Below are positions 1 to 8,465 of a stretch of 64,000 bases of DNA, in pieces. Location: assembly GCF_017566145.1 (NCBI RefSeq), contig NZ_JABFCL010000003.1:186001-250000 (forward strand), read 5' to 3'. The position numbers were made by a program, and so were the translations under genes. The DNA comes from Bittarella massiliensis (ex Durand et al. 2017). GTDB lineage: Bacteria > Bacillota > Clostridia > Oscillospirales > Ruminococcaceae. Position 1 is the first letter of the stretch. Each line of letters starts with the position of its first letter. Under the pieces are notes generated by a model, which saw only the letters and a program-made list of their open reading frames with translations, did not search any database and had not been told where the DNA came from.

Positions 1-230
1 CCACCGCCTGTCTGGGTACCCCCGGGCACTCCTGGCAGCAGACGGCGCAGGCCGGCTCCCGCCTGGCCCACAAGGGGCTGCTGCAGGCCGGCAAGGCCAT
101 GGCGCTGGCCGCCGTCAAGGTCATCGAAGACCCCTCCGTCCTCGGCCCCGCCCAGGAGGAGTACCTGAAAAAGACTGGCGGCAAGTACAACTGCCCCTTC
201 CCCGACGACGTCAAGCCCTATTTGGACTAA
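1..230 (+). CDS. M20 family amidohydrolase, C-terminal fragment (AbgB-like)
   Basis: The window opens inside this gene; about 76 codons remain before the TAA. The visible piece includes the motif GTPGHSWQQTAQAGSR followed by HKGLLQAGKAMALAAV, which resembles the C-terminal catalytic-domain end of aminobenzoyl-glutamate utilization protein B and related M20 metallo-aminoacylases. These enzymes hydrolyse N-acyl amino acids or short amide-linked substrates in the cytoplasm. The metal-binding residues lie upstream of the window, so activity cannot be judged. It is followed after about 70 bp by two small membrane proteins, suggesting that hydrolase and transporter belong to one operon. The family call is good; the substrate is not knowable here. 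Confidence 0.75.
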   Translation, partial: TACLGTPGHSWQQTAQAGSRLAHKGLLQAGKAMALAAVKVIEDPSVLGPAQEEYLKKTGGKYNCPFPDDVKPYLD

Positions 231-300
231 CGGTCTCAAACAGCGAGCGGTAACTGCGCTGTTGCGATAAACTATGAAACAGAAATGAGGAGTGAATCAA

Positions 301-1038
301 ATGACATTCAAAGAACTGTCAAACAGCACCTGGCTGTGGATTCTGGTCATCGCCGGCCTGCTGTACGTAGCCGGACTGGCCGCCGCCTTTATGGTGAAGG
401 CCCGCAAGCGCTGCCTGGAGTTGGGCATCGAGAACACGACCATCAAAAAGGTCATCAGCTCGTCCTGCACCTTCTCCATCGTCCCCTCCCTGTCCATCGT
501 CATCGGCCTGATCTCTCTGGCCGCTGTCCTGGGCACCCCCTGGGCCTGGTTCCGGCTCTCCGTCGTGGGCGCCGTCTCCTATGAGCTGATGGCCGCCGAC
601 ATGGTCATTCAGGCCATGGGCCTGAACTTCGCCAGCGCCGGGACACAGCCCGCCAACGTCTTTGGCGCCGTGATGATCGTCATGAGCATCGGCATTATGT
701 TCGGCATCATCACCAACATCATCGCCGCCAAGAAGATCACCACCAGCATGGCCGATTACAACAAGAAGAGCGGCGGCTGGGGCGCTGTCTTCTCCGGCTG
801 CTTCATGATGGCCATGATGTCCGTCATGATGCCCCTGCAGGTCTATAACCCCGCCAGCGGCTGGAACTTTGTCGGCACCCTGACCCTGCTCACCAGTGCC
901 GGCATCGGCCTGCTCATTGCCACCATCTCCAAGAAGACCGGGGCCAAGTGGCTCAACGACTTCAACCTCGCCATCGTGTTGATTTTGGGCATGGCTTCCT
1001 CTGTGCTCTGGACCAACGTGGTCGGCATGTTCGCTTAA
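301..1038 (+). CDS. DUF5058-type integral membrane protein
   Basis: About 245 residues with roughly seven hydrophobic segments spread over the whole length, so a polytopic inner-membrane protein. The ATG at 301 is preferred over the GTG at 292, because AGGAG at 288-292 sits 8 bases before 301. The first segment (WLWILVIAGLLYVAGLAAAF) and the following basic stretch match my memory of DUF5058 proteins, which recur beside M20 amidohydrolases in Clostridia. It is followed by a second membrane protein after 21 bp, and both are probably co-transcribed with the upstream amidohydrolase. A two-part permease for the amidohydrolase substrate is an inference; no transport motif is diagnostic. Confidence 0.65.
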   Translation: MTFKELSNSTWLWILVIAGLLYVAGLAAAFMVKARKRCLELGIENTTIKKVISSSCTFSIVPSLSIVIGLISLAAVLGTPWAWFRLSVVGAVSYELMAADMVIQAMGLNFASAGTQPANVFGAVMIVMSIGIMFGIITNIIAAKKITTSMADYNKKSGGWGAVFSGCFMMAMMSVMMPLQVYNPASGWNFVGTLTLLTSAGIGLLIATISKKTGAKWLNDFNLAIVLILGMASSVLWTNVVGMFA

Positions 1039-1059
1039 TAGGGAAAGGAGGACTATACA

Positions 1060-1794
1060 ATGAACAACGAGAAATACATAAAGTCCATCCATCGCCTGGG
1101 CCGGCTCGGCAGTCTCGGCGCCCTCGGCTTCATGGTGGGTATCCCCTTGGTTATCTGCACCATCTACAGCTGCTTCCCGGATTTCGGCCTGGTGATCCAG
1201 AGCGGCACCGGCCTGCTGGCCATGTTCATCCCCATCGCCATCTCTGAGGTGTTCAGCTACGCCCCCGTGCTCGGCTCCGCCTCTTACATCACCTTTATCA
1301 CCGGCAACGTCATGAACCTGAAACTGCCTGTGGCCATCAACGCCATCGACATCGCCGGGGTGGAGCAGTCCACCGACGAGGGCGACGCCGTTGTCACCGT
1401 GGCCGTCGGCGCTTCCTCCATCGTCACCATGGCCATCATCGCCGTGGGCGTGCTGCTGCTGGTACCGCTGCAGCCCATCTTCGCCATCCCCGCCGTCAAA
1501 ACCGCTACTGGCTACATGCTGCCCGCTCTGTTCGGCGGCCTGGCCCTGGGCATCTTCAACGGCCGGTCCGGCAAGTACAACATCAAGGGCAAGCTGCTGG
1601 GCGCTGTCCCCGCCGTCATCATCGTCATCATCATGATGATCATGGGCGTGCCGCTGAGCACCTACCAGGGCTTTGTCATCGTGGGTATGATCCCCGTTAC
1701 CATCCTGGCCTCCTGGCTGATGTACAAAAAGGGCATCATCAAAGTTTACGAGCAGGGCAAGACCGAGCCCGAACCGGTCGCGTCCAAGAAGTAA
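1060..1794 (+). CDS. Membrane protein, partner of DUF5058 protein
   Basis: This 244-residue protein has about six hydrophobic segments and a short charged C-terminus ending in lysines. AAAGGAGG directly precedes the ATG at a normal distance. It starts 21 bp after the DUF5058 gene and ends 21 bp before a strong terminator, so the two membrane genes close the operon. Both proteins are similar in length and density of small residues, which is compatible with two halves of one transporter. I do not recognise a named transporter family. The proposed role, uptake of the amidohydrolase substrate, rests on gene order only. Confidence 0.6.
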   Translation: MNNEKYIKSIHRLGRLGSLGALGFMVGIPLVICTIYSCFPDFGLVIQSGTGLLAMFIPIAISEVFSYAPVLGSASYITFITGNVMNLKLPVAINAIDIAGVEQSTDEGDAVVTVAVGASSIVTMAIIAVGVLLLVPLQPIFAIPAVKTATGYMLPALFGGLALGIFNGRSGKYNIKGKLLGAVPAVIIVIIMMIMGVPLSTYQGFVIVGMIPVTILASWLMYKKGIIKVYEQGKTEPEPVASKK

Positions 1795-1814
1795 CCACCC
1801 TCTTTTCGCAGTTG

Positions 1815-1848
1815 AAAAGGGCCGGGGCAGTTGCCCCGGCCCTTTTTT
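1815..1848 (+). terminator. Intrinsic terminator of amidohydrolase/membrane-protein operon
   Basis: A GC-rich stem (GGGCCGGGGCA pairing with TGCCCCGGCCC across a GT loop) is followed by six Ts. It lies just after the stop at 1794. Confidence 0.9.
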
Positions 1849-1955
1849 GCGCCCCGCTCCTTGCGCCCCTTTGAAGGGAGGGGTATACTGGGGTTACAAC
1901 AGATTCTGCCGGGCCGGTTCACCGCGCCCGCGGAGGAGAGAAGGAGGCCTTTTTC

Positions 1956-3104
1956 ATGGAGATGGAATACAGACAGCTGGGCAACACCGGATTTTCTGTC
2001 AGCGCCGTGGGGGTGGGGGGCGAGCACCTCTGCACCCGCGACTACCCCACCGTTGAGGCCACCGTGGGCGCCGCTGTGGAGCGGGGGGTCAACATCTTTG
2101 ACCTCTTTATGCCCGAGGTGGAGTACCGCCAAAAGATGGGGGACGCCCTGCGCCCCTACCGCAAAAACGTCTACCTGCAAGGGCACATCGGTGCGGTGCT
2201 CCAGGGGGGGCAGTACGCCCGCTCCCGCAAGGTGAAAGAGGCCGACACCTATGTGCGCGACTTTTTGGAGAAGTACCACACCGACTACATCGACCTGGGG
2301 ATGATCCACTTCGTCGACACCCAGAAGGACTGGGACGGCGTCTTTGAGAGCGACTTTATCGACTACGCCCTCCGCCTCAAGGAAAAGGGGGTCATCCGCA
2401 AGCTGGGGGTCAGCTGCCACATGCCAGCCACCGCCATCAAACTGGTGGAGACGGGGATCTTCGACCTCCTCCTCTTCTCCATCAACCCCGCCTACGACTT
2501 TGAGCCGGCCGAGAAGACCCTCGACCAGCTCATCGCCGCCGCCCCCACCCAGGGACAGCTCTCCCCTGAAAGGGAGCGGCTCTACCAGCTCTGCGGGGCC
2601 CGCGGGGTGGGGATCACCGTCATGAAGGCCCTGGCCGCCGGCAAGCTGCTGGACCCGGCCACCACCCCCTTCCACCGGCCCCTCACCGTCGCCCAGTGCA
2701 TCCACTACGCCCTCTCCAAACCCGGGGTGGCCAGCGTGCTGTTGGGGGTGCAGAGTGTGGCCGAGTTGGAGGACGCCCTTGGCTACTTCGACGCCAGCGA
2801 GGAGGAGCGGGACTTCTCTTTCCTCGCCCAGGAGATGCGGGGTTCCCTCTCCCACCGGTGCATGTACTGCAACCACTGCCTGCCCTGCCCCCAGCACATC
2901 GACGTGGCCGCCGTCCACAAATACCTGGACCTGGCCGAGGCGGGGGAGGGGCTGTCGGTGCCCGCCACCGTGGCCGCCCACTACGAGGCCCTGCCCGTCA
3001 CCGCGGGGGAGTGCATTGCCTGCGGCTCCTGCGAGAAAAACTGCCCCTTTGGGGTGCCGGTGATCGAGAACATGGCCAGGGCCACCCGCCTCTTTGGGAA
3101 ATAG
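1956..3104 (+). CDS. Aldo/keto reductase with C-terminal ferredoxin-like 2x[4Fe-4S] domain
   Basis: Residues 1-290 form an aldo/keto reductase barrel, starting with EYRQLGNTGFSVSAVGVG and including the GVASVLLGV segment near the cofactor site. Residues 303-312 (CMYCNHCLPCP) and 353-363 (CIACGSCEKNCPFG) are two cysteine clusters typical of a bacterial ferredoxin fold. Family members with this tail are NADPH-linked reductases of anaerobes, probably exchanging electrons between NAD(P)H and Fe-S partners. AAGGAGG precedes the ATG at 1956. The HNH gene begins 4 bp after the stop, so they are likely co-transcribed. The substrate is unknown. Confidence 0.85.
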   Translation: MEMEYRQLGNTGFSVSAVGVGGEHLCTRDYPTVEATVGAAVERGVNIFDLFMPEVEYRQKMGDALRPYRKNVYLQGHIGAVLQGGQYARSRKVKEADTYVRDFLEKYHTDYIDLGMIHFVDTQKDWDGVFESDFIDYALRLKEKGVIRKLGVSCHMPATAIKLVETGIFDLLLFSINPAYDFEPAEKTLDQLIAAAPTQGQLSPERERLYQLCGARGVGITVMKALAAGKLLDPATTPFHRPLTVAQCIHYALSKPGVASVLLGVQSVAELEDALGYFDASEEERDFSFLAQEMRGSLSHRCMYCNHCLPCPQHIDVAAVHKYLDLAEAGEGLSVPATVAAHYEALPVTAGECIACGSCEKNCPFGVPVIENMARATRLFGK

Positions 3105-3107
3105 CCG

Positions 3108-3602
3108 GTGCGCCCCTACGTCTTTGACAAGACCAAGCGCCGCTACTGTTATCAAAGGGAAGGGGGGCGTTGCTTTTACTGCGGCAAACCCCTCTCCTTT
3201 GGCGGCGGCACCCTGGACCACCACCTGCCCCGCGCCCATGGAGGGCCTTCGGCAGTTTACAACCTGGTTCTCTGCTGCCGGGCCTGCAACCGGGAAAAGG
3301 GCGACGCCCTTCCCCCTGACTGGGAGGAGACGGTCTGCGCCCTCTTTTCCCGGGCGGTGGGCGACGGTGCCCTTCCCCTCCCCCCGGGCGGGGGGAAGCG
3401 GTTGCCCCCGGCGGTGGCGCAGGGGGTGACAGGGGTGCGCCCCTGGTCGGGAGGGCTCTGCTTTTTTGGGCCCGCCTTTACCGCCTGGTGCGATGGGCAC
3501 CGAGTCACGAAAGTTCGCTATCCCCCGCCGCGGCGGGGGGAGGAGCGCCCGCCCGACACCCCTGCCGGCGGCGGGCGCACAGAATGGGAGGAAGACAGTT
3601 GA
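3108..3602 (+). CDS. HNH endonuclease family protein
   Basis: The N-terminal 65 residues carry a complete HNH zinc-finger nuclease motif: CFYC at 22-25, the LDHHLPRAHGG core at about 36-46, and CCRAC at 56-60 followed by NREKGD. After residue 70 the sequence is proline- and glycine-rich with no recognisable domain. The start is a GTG at 3108, four bases after the aldo/keto reductase stop, without a clear ribosome site, so translational coupling is likely. The stop overlaps the TTG start of the next gene. HNH proteins of this size can be stand-alone nucleases from mobile elements or defence. Nothing here shows which, and its place between two metabolic genes is odd. Confidence 0.75.
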   Translation: MRPYVFDKTKRRYCYQREGGRCFYCGKPLSFGGGTLDHHLPRAHGGPSAVYNLVLCCRACNREKGDALPPDWEETVCALFSRAVGDGALPLPPGGGKRLPPAVAQGVTGVRPWSGGLCFFGPAFTAWCDGHRVTKVRYPPPRRGEERPPDTPAGGGRTEWEEDS

Positions 3603-4150
3603 AATTGGTACCAGTCGGCCCCGCCGGGGCAGAGGAAACCGCCCGCATCGCCGTTGAAGGGGCCAAGGCCCGGGGCATCCGCCACCTGGTGGTGGCCAGC
3701 TCCTCCGGCGCCACGGCCGAACTCTTTCGGGACTGCGGCTTACAGGTGACGGTGGTCACCCTGGCCTACGGCTCCAAGGAGCCGGGCAAAAACGTCATGG
3801 AGGAGGCCGAGCGCCAGAAGTTAAAGGACTGGGGCTTCTCGGTCTGCACCGCTGCCCACGCCCTCTCAGCGGCCGAGCGGGCCATCTCCGGCGCTGCCGG
3901 CGGGATGTACCCGCTGGAGATCGTCGCCAATACCCTGCGGATGTTCTCCCAGGGGACCAAGGTCTGTGTGGAGTGCTCCGCCATGGCCATGGACGGCGGC
4001 TATCTCCCCTTTGGGGAGGATGTGGTGGCGGTGGGGGGGACCAGCCTCGGCTGTGATACGGCCCTGGTCCTGCGCCCCAGCTATTCCTCCAAGCTCTTTG
4101 CCACCAAAGTCAAAGAGGTGCTCTGTCTCCCCGGTAAAGAGAGGGAATAG
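3599..4150 (+). CDS. Pyruvate kinase C-terminal (alpha/beta) domain-like protein
   Basis: The TTG at 3599 is chosen because GGGAGG at 3586-3591 is 7 bases upstream; it overlaps the HNH stop. The 183-residue product begins KLVPVGPAGAEETARIAVEGA and contains HLVVASSSGATAELF, the nucleotide-fold pattern of the pyruvate kinase C-terminal domain found as stand-alone proteins in many Clostridia. In pyruvate kinase this domain binds allosteric effectors; the stand-alone version has no established catalytic role. It lacks the TIM barrel, so it is not a pyruvate kinase. It is probably the last gene of the transcript that starts with the aldo/keto reductase. Confidence 0.7.
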   Translation: MKLVPVGPAGAEETARIAVEGAKARGIRHLVVASSSGATAELFRDCGLQVTVVTLAYGSKEPGKNVMEEAERQKLKDWGFSVCTAAHALSAAERAISGAAGGMYPLEIVANTLRMFSQGTKVCVECSAMAMDGGYLPFGEDVVAVGGTSLGCDTALVLRPSYSSKLFATKVKEVLCLPGKERE

Positions 4151-4158
4151 ACAACATG

Positions 4159-4201
4159 AAAAGGCCCTCGCGCGCCCTTGGGCGGCGGCGAGGGCCTTTT
4201 T
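4159..4201 (+). terminator. Intrinsic terminator
   Basis: Inverted repeat AAAAGGCCCTCG / CGAGGGCCTTTT with a T run, starting 8 bp after the stop at 4150. The A and T flanks make it potentially bidirectional. Confidence 0.85.
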
Positions 4202-4202
4202 C

Positions 4203-4548
4203 TCTTCCCCCCGCAGAAGGCAGAAAAAATAAAAACCTGAAAGGGTTGGCCGCTTTTCTTTCCCAGATTCTTTCTGGATGTTTTGGCCAAGAAAAAACGA
4301 ATGGTTTTGTTCCTCCCTACAAAGGTGGGCGAAGTTTTTCACCAAAAGAGCCAAATCGACTTGTCGCCAGTTGGAAGAAGTGGCGAAAAACAGGCAGTCC
4401 ATCGATCGGTCAAAGCCTGCAAAGACAGTTTCCAACGGGACAATTGTCCTAGCCCCTCTTCTTTCCAAGGTCTGGGATGGGGGTGTAAAGAGCGGGTGGG
4501 CACCCGCCAAAATCGCAAATATGCAAAAAGAGAGAGCGAGGGAAAAAC
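4203..4548 (+). other. Intergenic leader of BMP lipoprotein gene
   Basis: About 345 bp without a convincing gene. It is less GC-rich than its surroundings in its first two thirds. It contains the perfect 12-bp palindrome at 4438-4449 and a short hairpin (GCGGGTGGGCACCCGC) just upstream of the lipoprotein start. I see no known riboswitch consensus. Confidence 0.5.
4438..4449. promoter_or_regulatory. Perfect palindrome, possible operator
   Basis: GGACAATTGTCC is a perfect 12-bp inverted repeat about 100 bp upstream of the lipoprotein gene. Such a site could bind a dimeric regulator; no regulator is encoded next to it. Confidence 0.3.
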
Positions 4549-5631
4549 GTGAAAAAGGTACTGGCAATTCTGTTGGCCGCCCTGACGGCGTCGTCGCTGT
4601 TGATGACCGGCTGCGGCGAGAAGGACGAGGGCAAAAAGGACGAGGAGAAAAAGTACCGGGTGGTGATGATCTGTTCGGCCCTGGGGGATAAGTCCTACTA
4701 CGACATCGCCTATGAGGGCCTCAAACGGGCTGAGACCGACCTGGGAGTGGAGATCAAGGTGGCCGAGATCGGCACCGACAAGTCCAAGATGGAACCCGCC
4801 ATTCAGGACGTGGCCGACGCCGGGTACGACCTGATCTTCTTTGGCAGCAGCGAGTACATTCCCATCATCGAAAAGCACATGGACGAGTACAAGGAGTCCA
4901 AATTCGTGGGCTTTGACATCGAGCCCAGCACCGAGATCAAGATGTCCAATATGTTCTGCATCACCTATCTGCAAAACCAGGTGGACTTTCTGGCCGGCGC
5001 ACTGGCGCAAAAGATGTCCAAGTCCCACACCATCGGCTTTTTGGGCGGCGCCGAGGACACCATCATCAACGACTTTTTGATCGGCTTTATCGAGGGTTCG
5101 CAGCTGGTTGCCCCCAACGGCAAGGTGGCCACCTCCTACATCGGCAGCTGGACCGATGCCGCCAAGGGCAAAGAGATGGCCCTGGTGCAGATCAAACAGC
5201 TGGGGGCCGACCTGCTCCACCCCTGCGCCATGGGCGCCGGGCTGGGGGTCATTGAGGCCTGCCGCGACAACGACCTCTGGGCCATCGGCGTGGACGCCGA
5301 CCAGCGCCAGTTTTTCATCGACACCAAGAAGGACATCGCCGACACCATCCTCACCTCGGCCATGAAGCGGGGGGACATGGTGGTCTACAAGGTGATCAAA
5401 GACAACCTGGCCGGCACCCAGACATACGGCCACCTGGAGAAGTGGGGCCTGAAGGAAGAGGCTGTGGGCCTGGCCAAGAACGACTATTACAAGGAGCATA
5501 CCCCACAGGAGGTGCAGACCTATATCGACGAGTTGGAGAAGAAACTCATCAGCGGCGAGCAGACGGTCTCCACCATGTACGGCATGAGCCAGGACGAGTT
5601 TGTGAGGATCCGCGAATCCGTCAAACCGTAA
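4549..5631 (+). CDS. BMP/PnrA-type ABC transporter substrate-binding lipoprotein
   Basis: The 360-residue product has a lipoprotein signal: a basic start, a hydrophobic stretch, then LLMTGCG with the acylated Cys at 22, followed by a charged linker. The mature part has the periplasmic-binding fold of the basic membrane protein (BMP) family, including ALGDKSYYDIAYEGLKRA, YDLIFFGSSEY and LWAIGVDADQ. Family members bind nucleosides or related small ligands for ABC importers. No permease or ATPase gene is adjacent, so it either works with a distant transporter or acts as a sensor-like binding protein. The GTG at 4549 follows a GAGGG site. The SUMF-like and glycosidase-like genes follow on the same strand. 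Confidence 0.8.
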   Translation: MKKVLAILLAALTASSLLMTGCGEKDEGKKDEEKKYRVVMICSALGDKSYYDIAYEGLKRAETDLGVEIKVAEIGTDKSKMEPAIQDVADAGYDLIFFGSSEYIPIIEKHMDEYKESKFVGFDIEPSTEIKMSNMFCITYLQNQVDFLAGALAQKMSKSHTIGFLGGAEDTIINDFLIGFIEGSQLVAPNGKVATSYIGSWTDAAKGKEMALVQIKQLGADLLHPCAMGAGLGVIEACRDNDLWAIGVDADQRQFFIDTKKDIADTILTSAMKRGDMVVYKVIKDNLAGTQTYGHLEKWGLKEEAVGLAKNDYYKEHTPQEVQTYIDELEKKLISGEQTVSTMYGMSQDEFVRIRESVKP

Positions 5632-5738
5632 GGGGCACTTCTGTTTTCCGACACGCAAAACGCACCGTCAGCGGCGGCCAGGGCCATTGGCCGGGGCCGC
5701 CGCTGTACTGTTCAAAGCCAATTTGAGGGAGGTATTCC

Positions 5739-6437
5739 ATGGAACGCGACAACGCTGTATTCATTCCCCAAACCACCTACATCTACCGGGTGGTACACCG
5801 GGTGATGGAGGGGGACTGCCAGTGCGAGCACGGCCCCATACCGGTCACCGTCGGCCCCCTTTACGCCGACGTCTACCCCGTCACCAACGCCCAGTACTAC
5901 CAATTTGTACAGGACAGCGGCTACCGGCCAAAGGACGACCGGGGCTACCTGCGCCACTGGGTAGACGGCTGCTACAAGCCCGAGGACGCCGACAAACCGG
6001 TGGTCTGGGTCAGCTTGGAGGACGCCAGGGCCTACGCTGCCTTTTACGGCAAGCGGTTGCCTAAGGACTATGAGTGGCAGTATCTGGCCGCCGGGGACGA
6101 TTGCCTCGAGTGGCCCTGGGGCAACAGCCCCGATTACAGCCGGGCCAACGTGTACAGCCACGGGCTCACCCCGGTGGACGCCTTCCCCCAGGGAGTGTCC
6201 CCCACCGGCTGTATGGACATGTGCGGCAACTGCTGGGAGATGGTGGACGAATTTCACTTTGACGGCAGCCATTACTTCCAGCTGCTGCGGGGCGGCAGTT
6301 TCTACCGGGCCCACCACTACTGGCACGCCGAGGGTGGACCACAGAGGAACAACACCCATTTGAAGATGCAGTTTTTGAGCGGCGCCATGAGCCGCAACGC
6401 CACCGTTGGTTTTCGCTGTGTAAAGGAGGGAGACTGA
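5739..6437 (+). CDS. SUMF1/formylglycine-generating-enzyme fold protein
   Basis: This 232-residue protein shows the order of motifs of the FGE-sulfatase domain: PVTNAQYYQFV, VVWVSLEDARAYAAFYGKRLP, EWQYLAAG, a GNCWEMVDEF version of GNVWEWV, LLRGGSF, and a terminal VGFRCV. True formylglycine-generating enzymes carry copper-binding cysteines just after GGSF; here that segment reads YRAHHYWHAEGG, so sulfatase activation is unlikely. No sulfatase is nearby. It ends one base before the next gene's ATG, so it is translationally linked to the glycosidase-like protein and may bind or modify the same substrate. Its function is otherwise open. Confidence 0.75.
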   Translation: MERDNAVFIPQTTYIYRVVHRVMEGDCQCEHGPIPVTVGPLYADVYPVTNAQYYQFVQDSGYRPKDDRGYLRHWVDGCYKPEDADKPVVWVSLEDARAYAAFYGKRLPKDYEWQYLAAGDDCLEWPWGNSPDYSRANVYSHGLTPVDAFPQGVSPTGCMDMCGNCWEMVDEFHFDGSHYFQLLRGGSFYRAHHYWHAEGGPQRNNTHLKMQFLSGAMSRNATVGFRCVKEGD

Positions 6438-6438
6438 T

Positions 6439-8265
6439 ATGCTGCAATACGACCAGAACACCAAGCGGGCGGTCATCCGCAACAACACCCTCCAGATGAC
6501 CCTGAACTTCGCCGACGGCATCCTCATTGAGGAGTGCTCCAACCTCCTGACAGGGGACCAGCAAAACCTTCGGCGCGAACTGTTCAACCTCACCTTTATG
6601 GGCGGGCAGTACTCCTCCCGCGACTTTGCGGTGGGGGAGGTACTCACCTGTCAGGACCGGGTGCACCAGCTGCTGACGGTCCCCCTGGAAAACGAGGCCC
6701 TGGGCCTCTCCATCCGGGTCCACTTCCTCAACGACAAAAAAGAGACCATCTCGGTCATCGCGCAGATCCGGGACCGGTACATCCACGGCGTCCCCTATGA
6801 ACTGTTCCTCCACAGCCCCTTTTTGGCCCAGCTGTCGATGCGGGGGGAGGGGGACCGCTACTACTACCCCGCCAACGCCGTCGAGAGCCCCGACGGCACC
6901 CCCCTGCTGAAGATGATGCGGGAGAGCTTTTACAACAACGACGTCAAGCTGCCCCTGGTCTGCTGTGACAAGGGCGGGAAGAGCGGCTTTGCCGTGCAGT
7001 TCCCCTCCAAAGCCGACTTGGACGACTGCGGCGCCATCCAAAACCGCAATATGCAGTTTTCCAAGATCGCCAGCGCTGAGGACCTGCACACCCACCAGAT
7101 ACTCTGTAACCCAGACAACACCTACAACGATACCTTTGAGTTCGAGATCACCGGCCTCTCCGGCGGCTGGGTGGAGGCCTTTGCCCGCTTCCGCCAGCAG
7201 TGGGAGAGCGGGTACGACTTCTCCGAGTACGAGAAGGAGGACCTGAAGTGGTTTAATGAGAAGTTCCTCCACCAGTTCTCCTTCCTCTACGGCACCGAGG
7301 CCTATGACGCCGAGCGCCAGAAGATCGACCCCGAAAAGCTGCTCAAAGAGGGGGAGGCGTTTGGCGGATTCGACACCGTCACCCTCTGGAACCAGTACCC
7401 CCGACTGGGCGTCGACAAGCGCAACCAGTGGGATTTCTACAACGACTTCCCCGGCGGGATGGCTGCCTTTAAGGAGGCGGTGGACGCCTTTCACGCCAAG
7501 GGGGTGCAGGTGTTCATGCCCTACATCCCCTGGGACGCCGGAGCCGAGGAATCCCCCGAGACCCTGGGGGATCACTTTGCCGGGCTGCTGGAGCAGACCG
7601 GCGCCGACGGCTACCAGCTGGACACCCTGGGCGACATTCCCGACTCCTTCCGCGAGAAGTGCGACGCAGTCCGCCCCGGGCTGGTGATGACCACCCAGCA
7701 TCACCCCGACAAGAAACACCCCATTGAGAAGATCACCACCTCCTGGGACGAGTTCTGGGACACCCGCCCCATGCCCAAGGTGGACATCTTCCGCTTCCTC
7801 TGCCCCCGGCACATCGCCCCGGTCATCTCCCGCTGGTACCGCAAGGAGGACAAGGACCTGCTCATTCAGTACAGCCAGTTCGGCGCGGCCCCCCTGGTCA
7901 TCTGGCAGGACATCTTTGGCCGCTGGATGCCCTTCTCCGCCGAGCAGAAGGCCGCCATCAAGGGCTGGAAGGAAGTCTACCTGGCCCACCGCCTCACCTA
8001 CCAGTGCGCCCTTCCCACCCCCTTCTACCCGGTGGCCCCGCGGGAGGTCTACTGCAACCTCTTCCCGGCCGACAGCGGCGACGAGCAGATCTACTCCCTC
8101 TACAACGACGGCGACCTGCCCTTTGACGGGGCCCTCTGCGAGCTCTTTGTCCCCGGCTCCACCGCCCAGGTGATTCTGGGCAGTGGCGAGGCGTCGGTCA
8201 AGAACGGCAAGCTCTATGCCCAGCTGCCCCCCAAAGAGGTGGTGCACATCTCGGTCAAACCCTAG
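6439..8265 (+). CDS. TIM-barrel glycoside hydrolase-like protein
   Basis: 608 residues. The first 230 or so look like a beta-rich N-terminal domain, and residues about 270-520 look like a barrel with carbohydrate-enzyme features: VTLWNQYPR, VFMPYIPWDAGA, GADGYQLDTLGDIP (a candidate catalytic Asp in QLDTLG), and a later TSWDEFWDTRP. A short C-terminal beta domain follows. This is the layout of clan GH-D/GH36-like or DUF6259 proteins. No secretion signal is visible, so it is probably cytoplasmic and acts on imported oligosaccharides. It is adjacent to the SUMF-like gene and downstream of the BMP lipoprotein. The glycosidase identity is an inference from fold-like motifs. Confidence 0.55.
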   Translation: MLQYDQNTKRAVIRNNTLQMTLNFADGILIEECSNLLTGDQQNLRRELFNLTFMGGQYSSRDFAVGEVLTCQDRVHQLLTVPLENEALGLSIRVHFLNDKKETISVIAQIRDRYIHGVPYELFLHSPFLAQLSMRGEGDRYYYPANAVESPDGTPLLKMMRESFYNNDVKLPLVCCDKGGKSGFAVQFPSKADLDDCGAIQNRNMQFSKIASAEDLHTHQILCNPDNTYNDTFEFEITGLSGGWVEAFARFRQQWESGYDFSEYEKEDLKWFNEKFLHQFSFLYGTEAYDAERQKIDPEKLLKEGEAFGGFDTVTLWNQYPRLGVDKRNQWDFYNDFPGGMAAFKEAVDAFHAKGVQVFMPYIPWDAGAEESPETLGDHFAGLLEQTGADGYQLDTLGDIPDSFREKCDAVRPGLVMTTQHHPDKKHPIEKITTSWDEFWDTRPMPKVDIFRFLCPRHIAPVISRWYRKEDKDLLIQYSQFGAAPLVIWQDIFGRWMPFSAEQKAAIKGWKEVYLAHRLTYQCALPTPFYPVAPREVYCNLFPADSGDEQIYSLYNDGDLPFDGALCELFVPGSTAQVILGSGEASVKNGKLYAQLPPKEVVHISVKP

Positions 8266-8331
8266 ACATCCAGACAAAGCGACCCGCCGCGGCCCCAAAC
8301 AGGCCGCGGAGAGAACCTCCATCCAAATGGG

Positions 8332-8367
8332 GAGGGGCGGCGCCGGTTTGCACCGGCGCCGCCCCTC
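8332..8367 (+). terminator. Strong hairpin after glycosidase-like gene
   Basis: A long near-perfect stem (GAGGGGCGGCGCCGG / CCGGCGCCGCCCCTC) about 65 bp after the stop at 8265. It lacks a good T run, so it may stabilise the mRNA end or be a weak terminator. Confidence 0.5.
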
Positions 8368-8388
8368 TGCGCTTTGGGAGAAGAGGGC

Positions 8389-8417
8389 TGGCAAGCGCCC
8401 GCCCACTGTGCTATAAT
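8389..8417 (+). promoter_or_regulatory. Candidate promoter of trmB-deaminase unit
   Basis: TGGCAA at 8389-8394, a 17-bp spacer and TATAAT at 8412-8417, about 50 bp upstream of the trmB start. Confidence 0.6.
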
Positions 8418-8465
8418 AACCCAGGTAAAGGATGCGAGAGAGCAGAAAGTGGGGAGCGATCAACC

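Noticed and set aside
1746-3500. A 584-codon open frame on the minus strand
   Set aside because: It overlaps the aldo/keto reductase and HNH genes, which have clear motifs, and its own protein shows no domain.
6166-8463. A 765-codon open frame on the minus strand
   Set aside because: Antisense shadow of the SUMF-like and glycosidase-like genes; low-complexity Val/Gly/Leu composition and no start signal.
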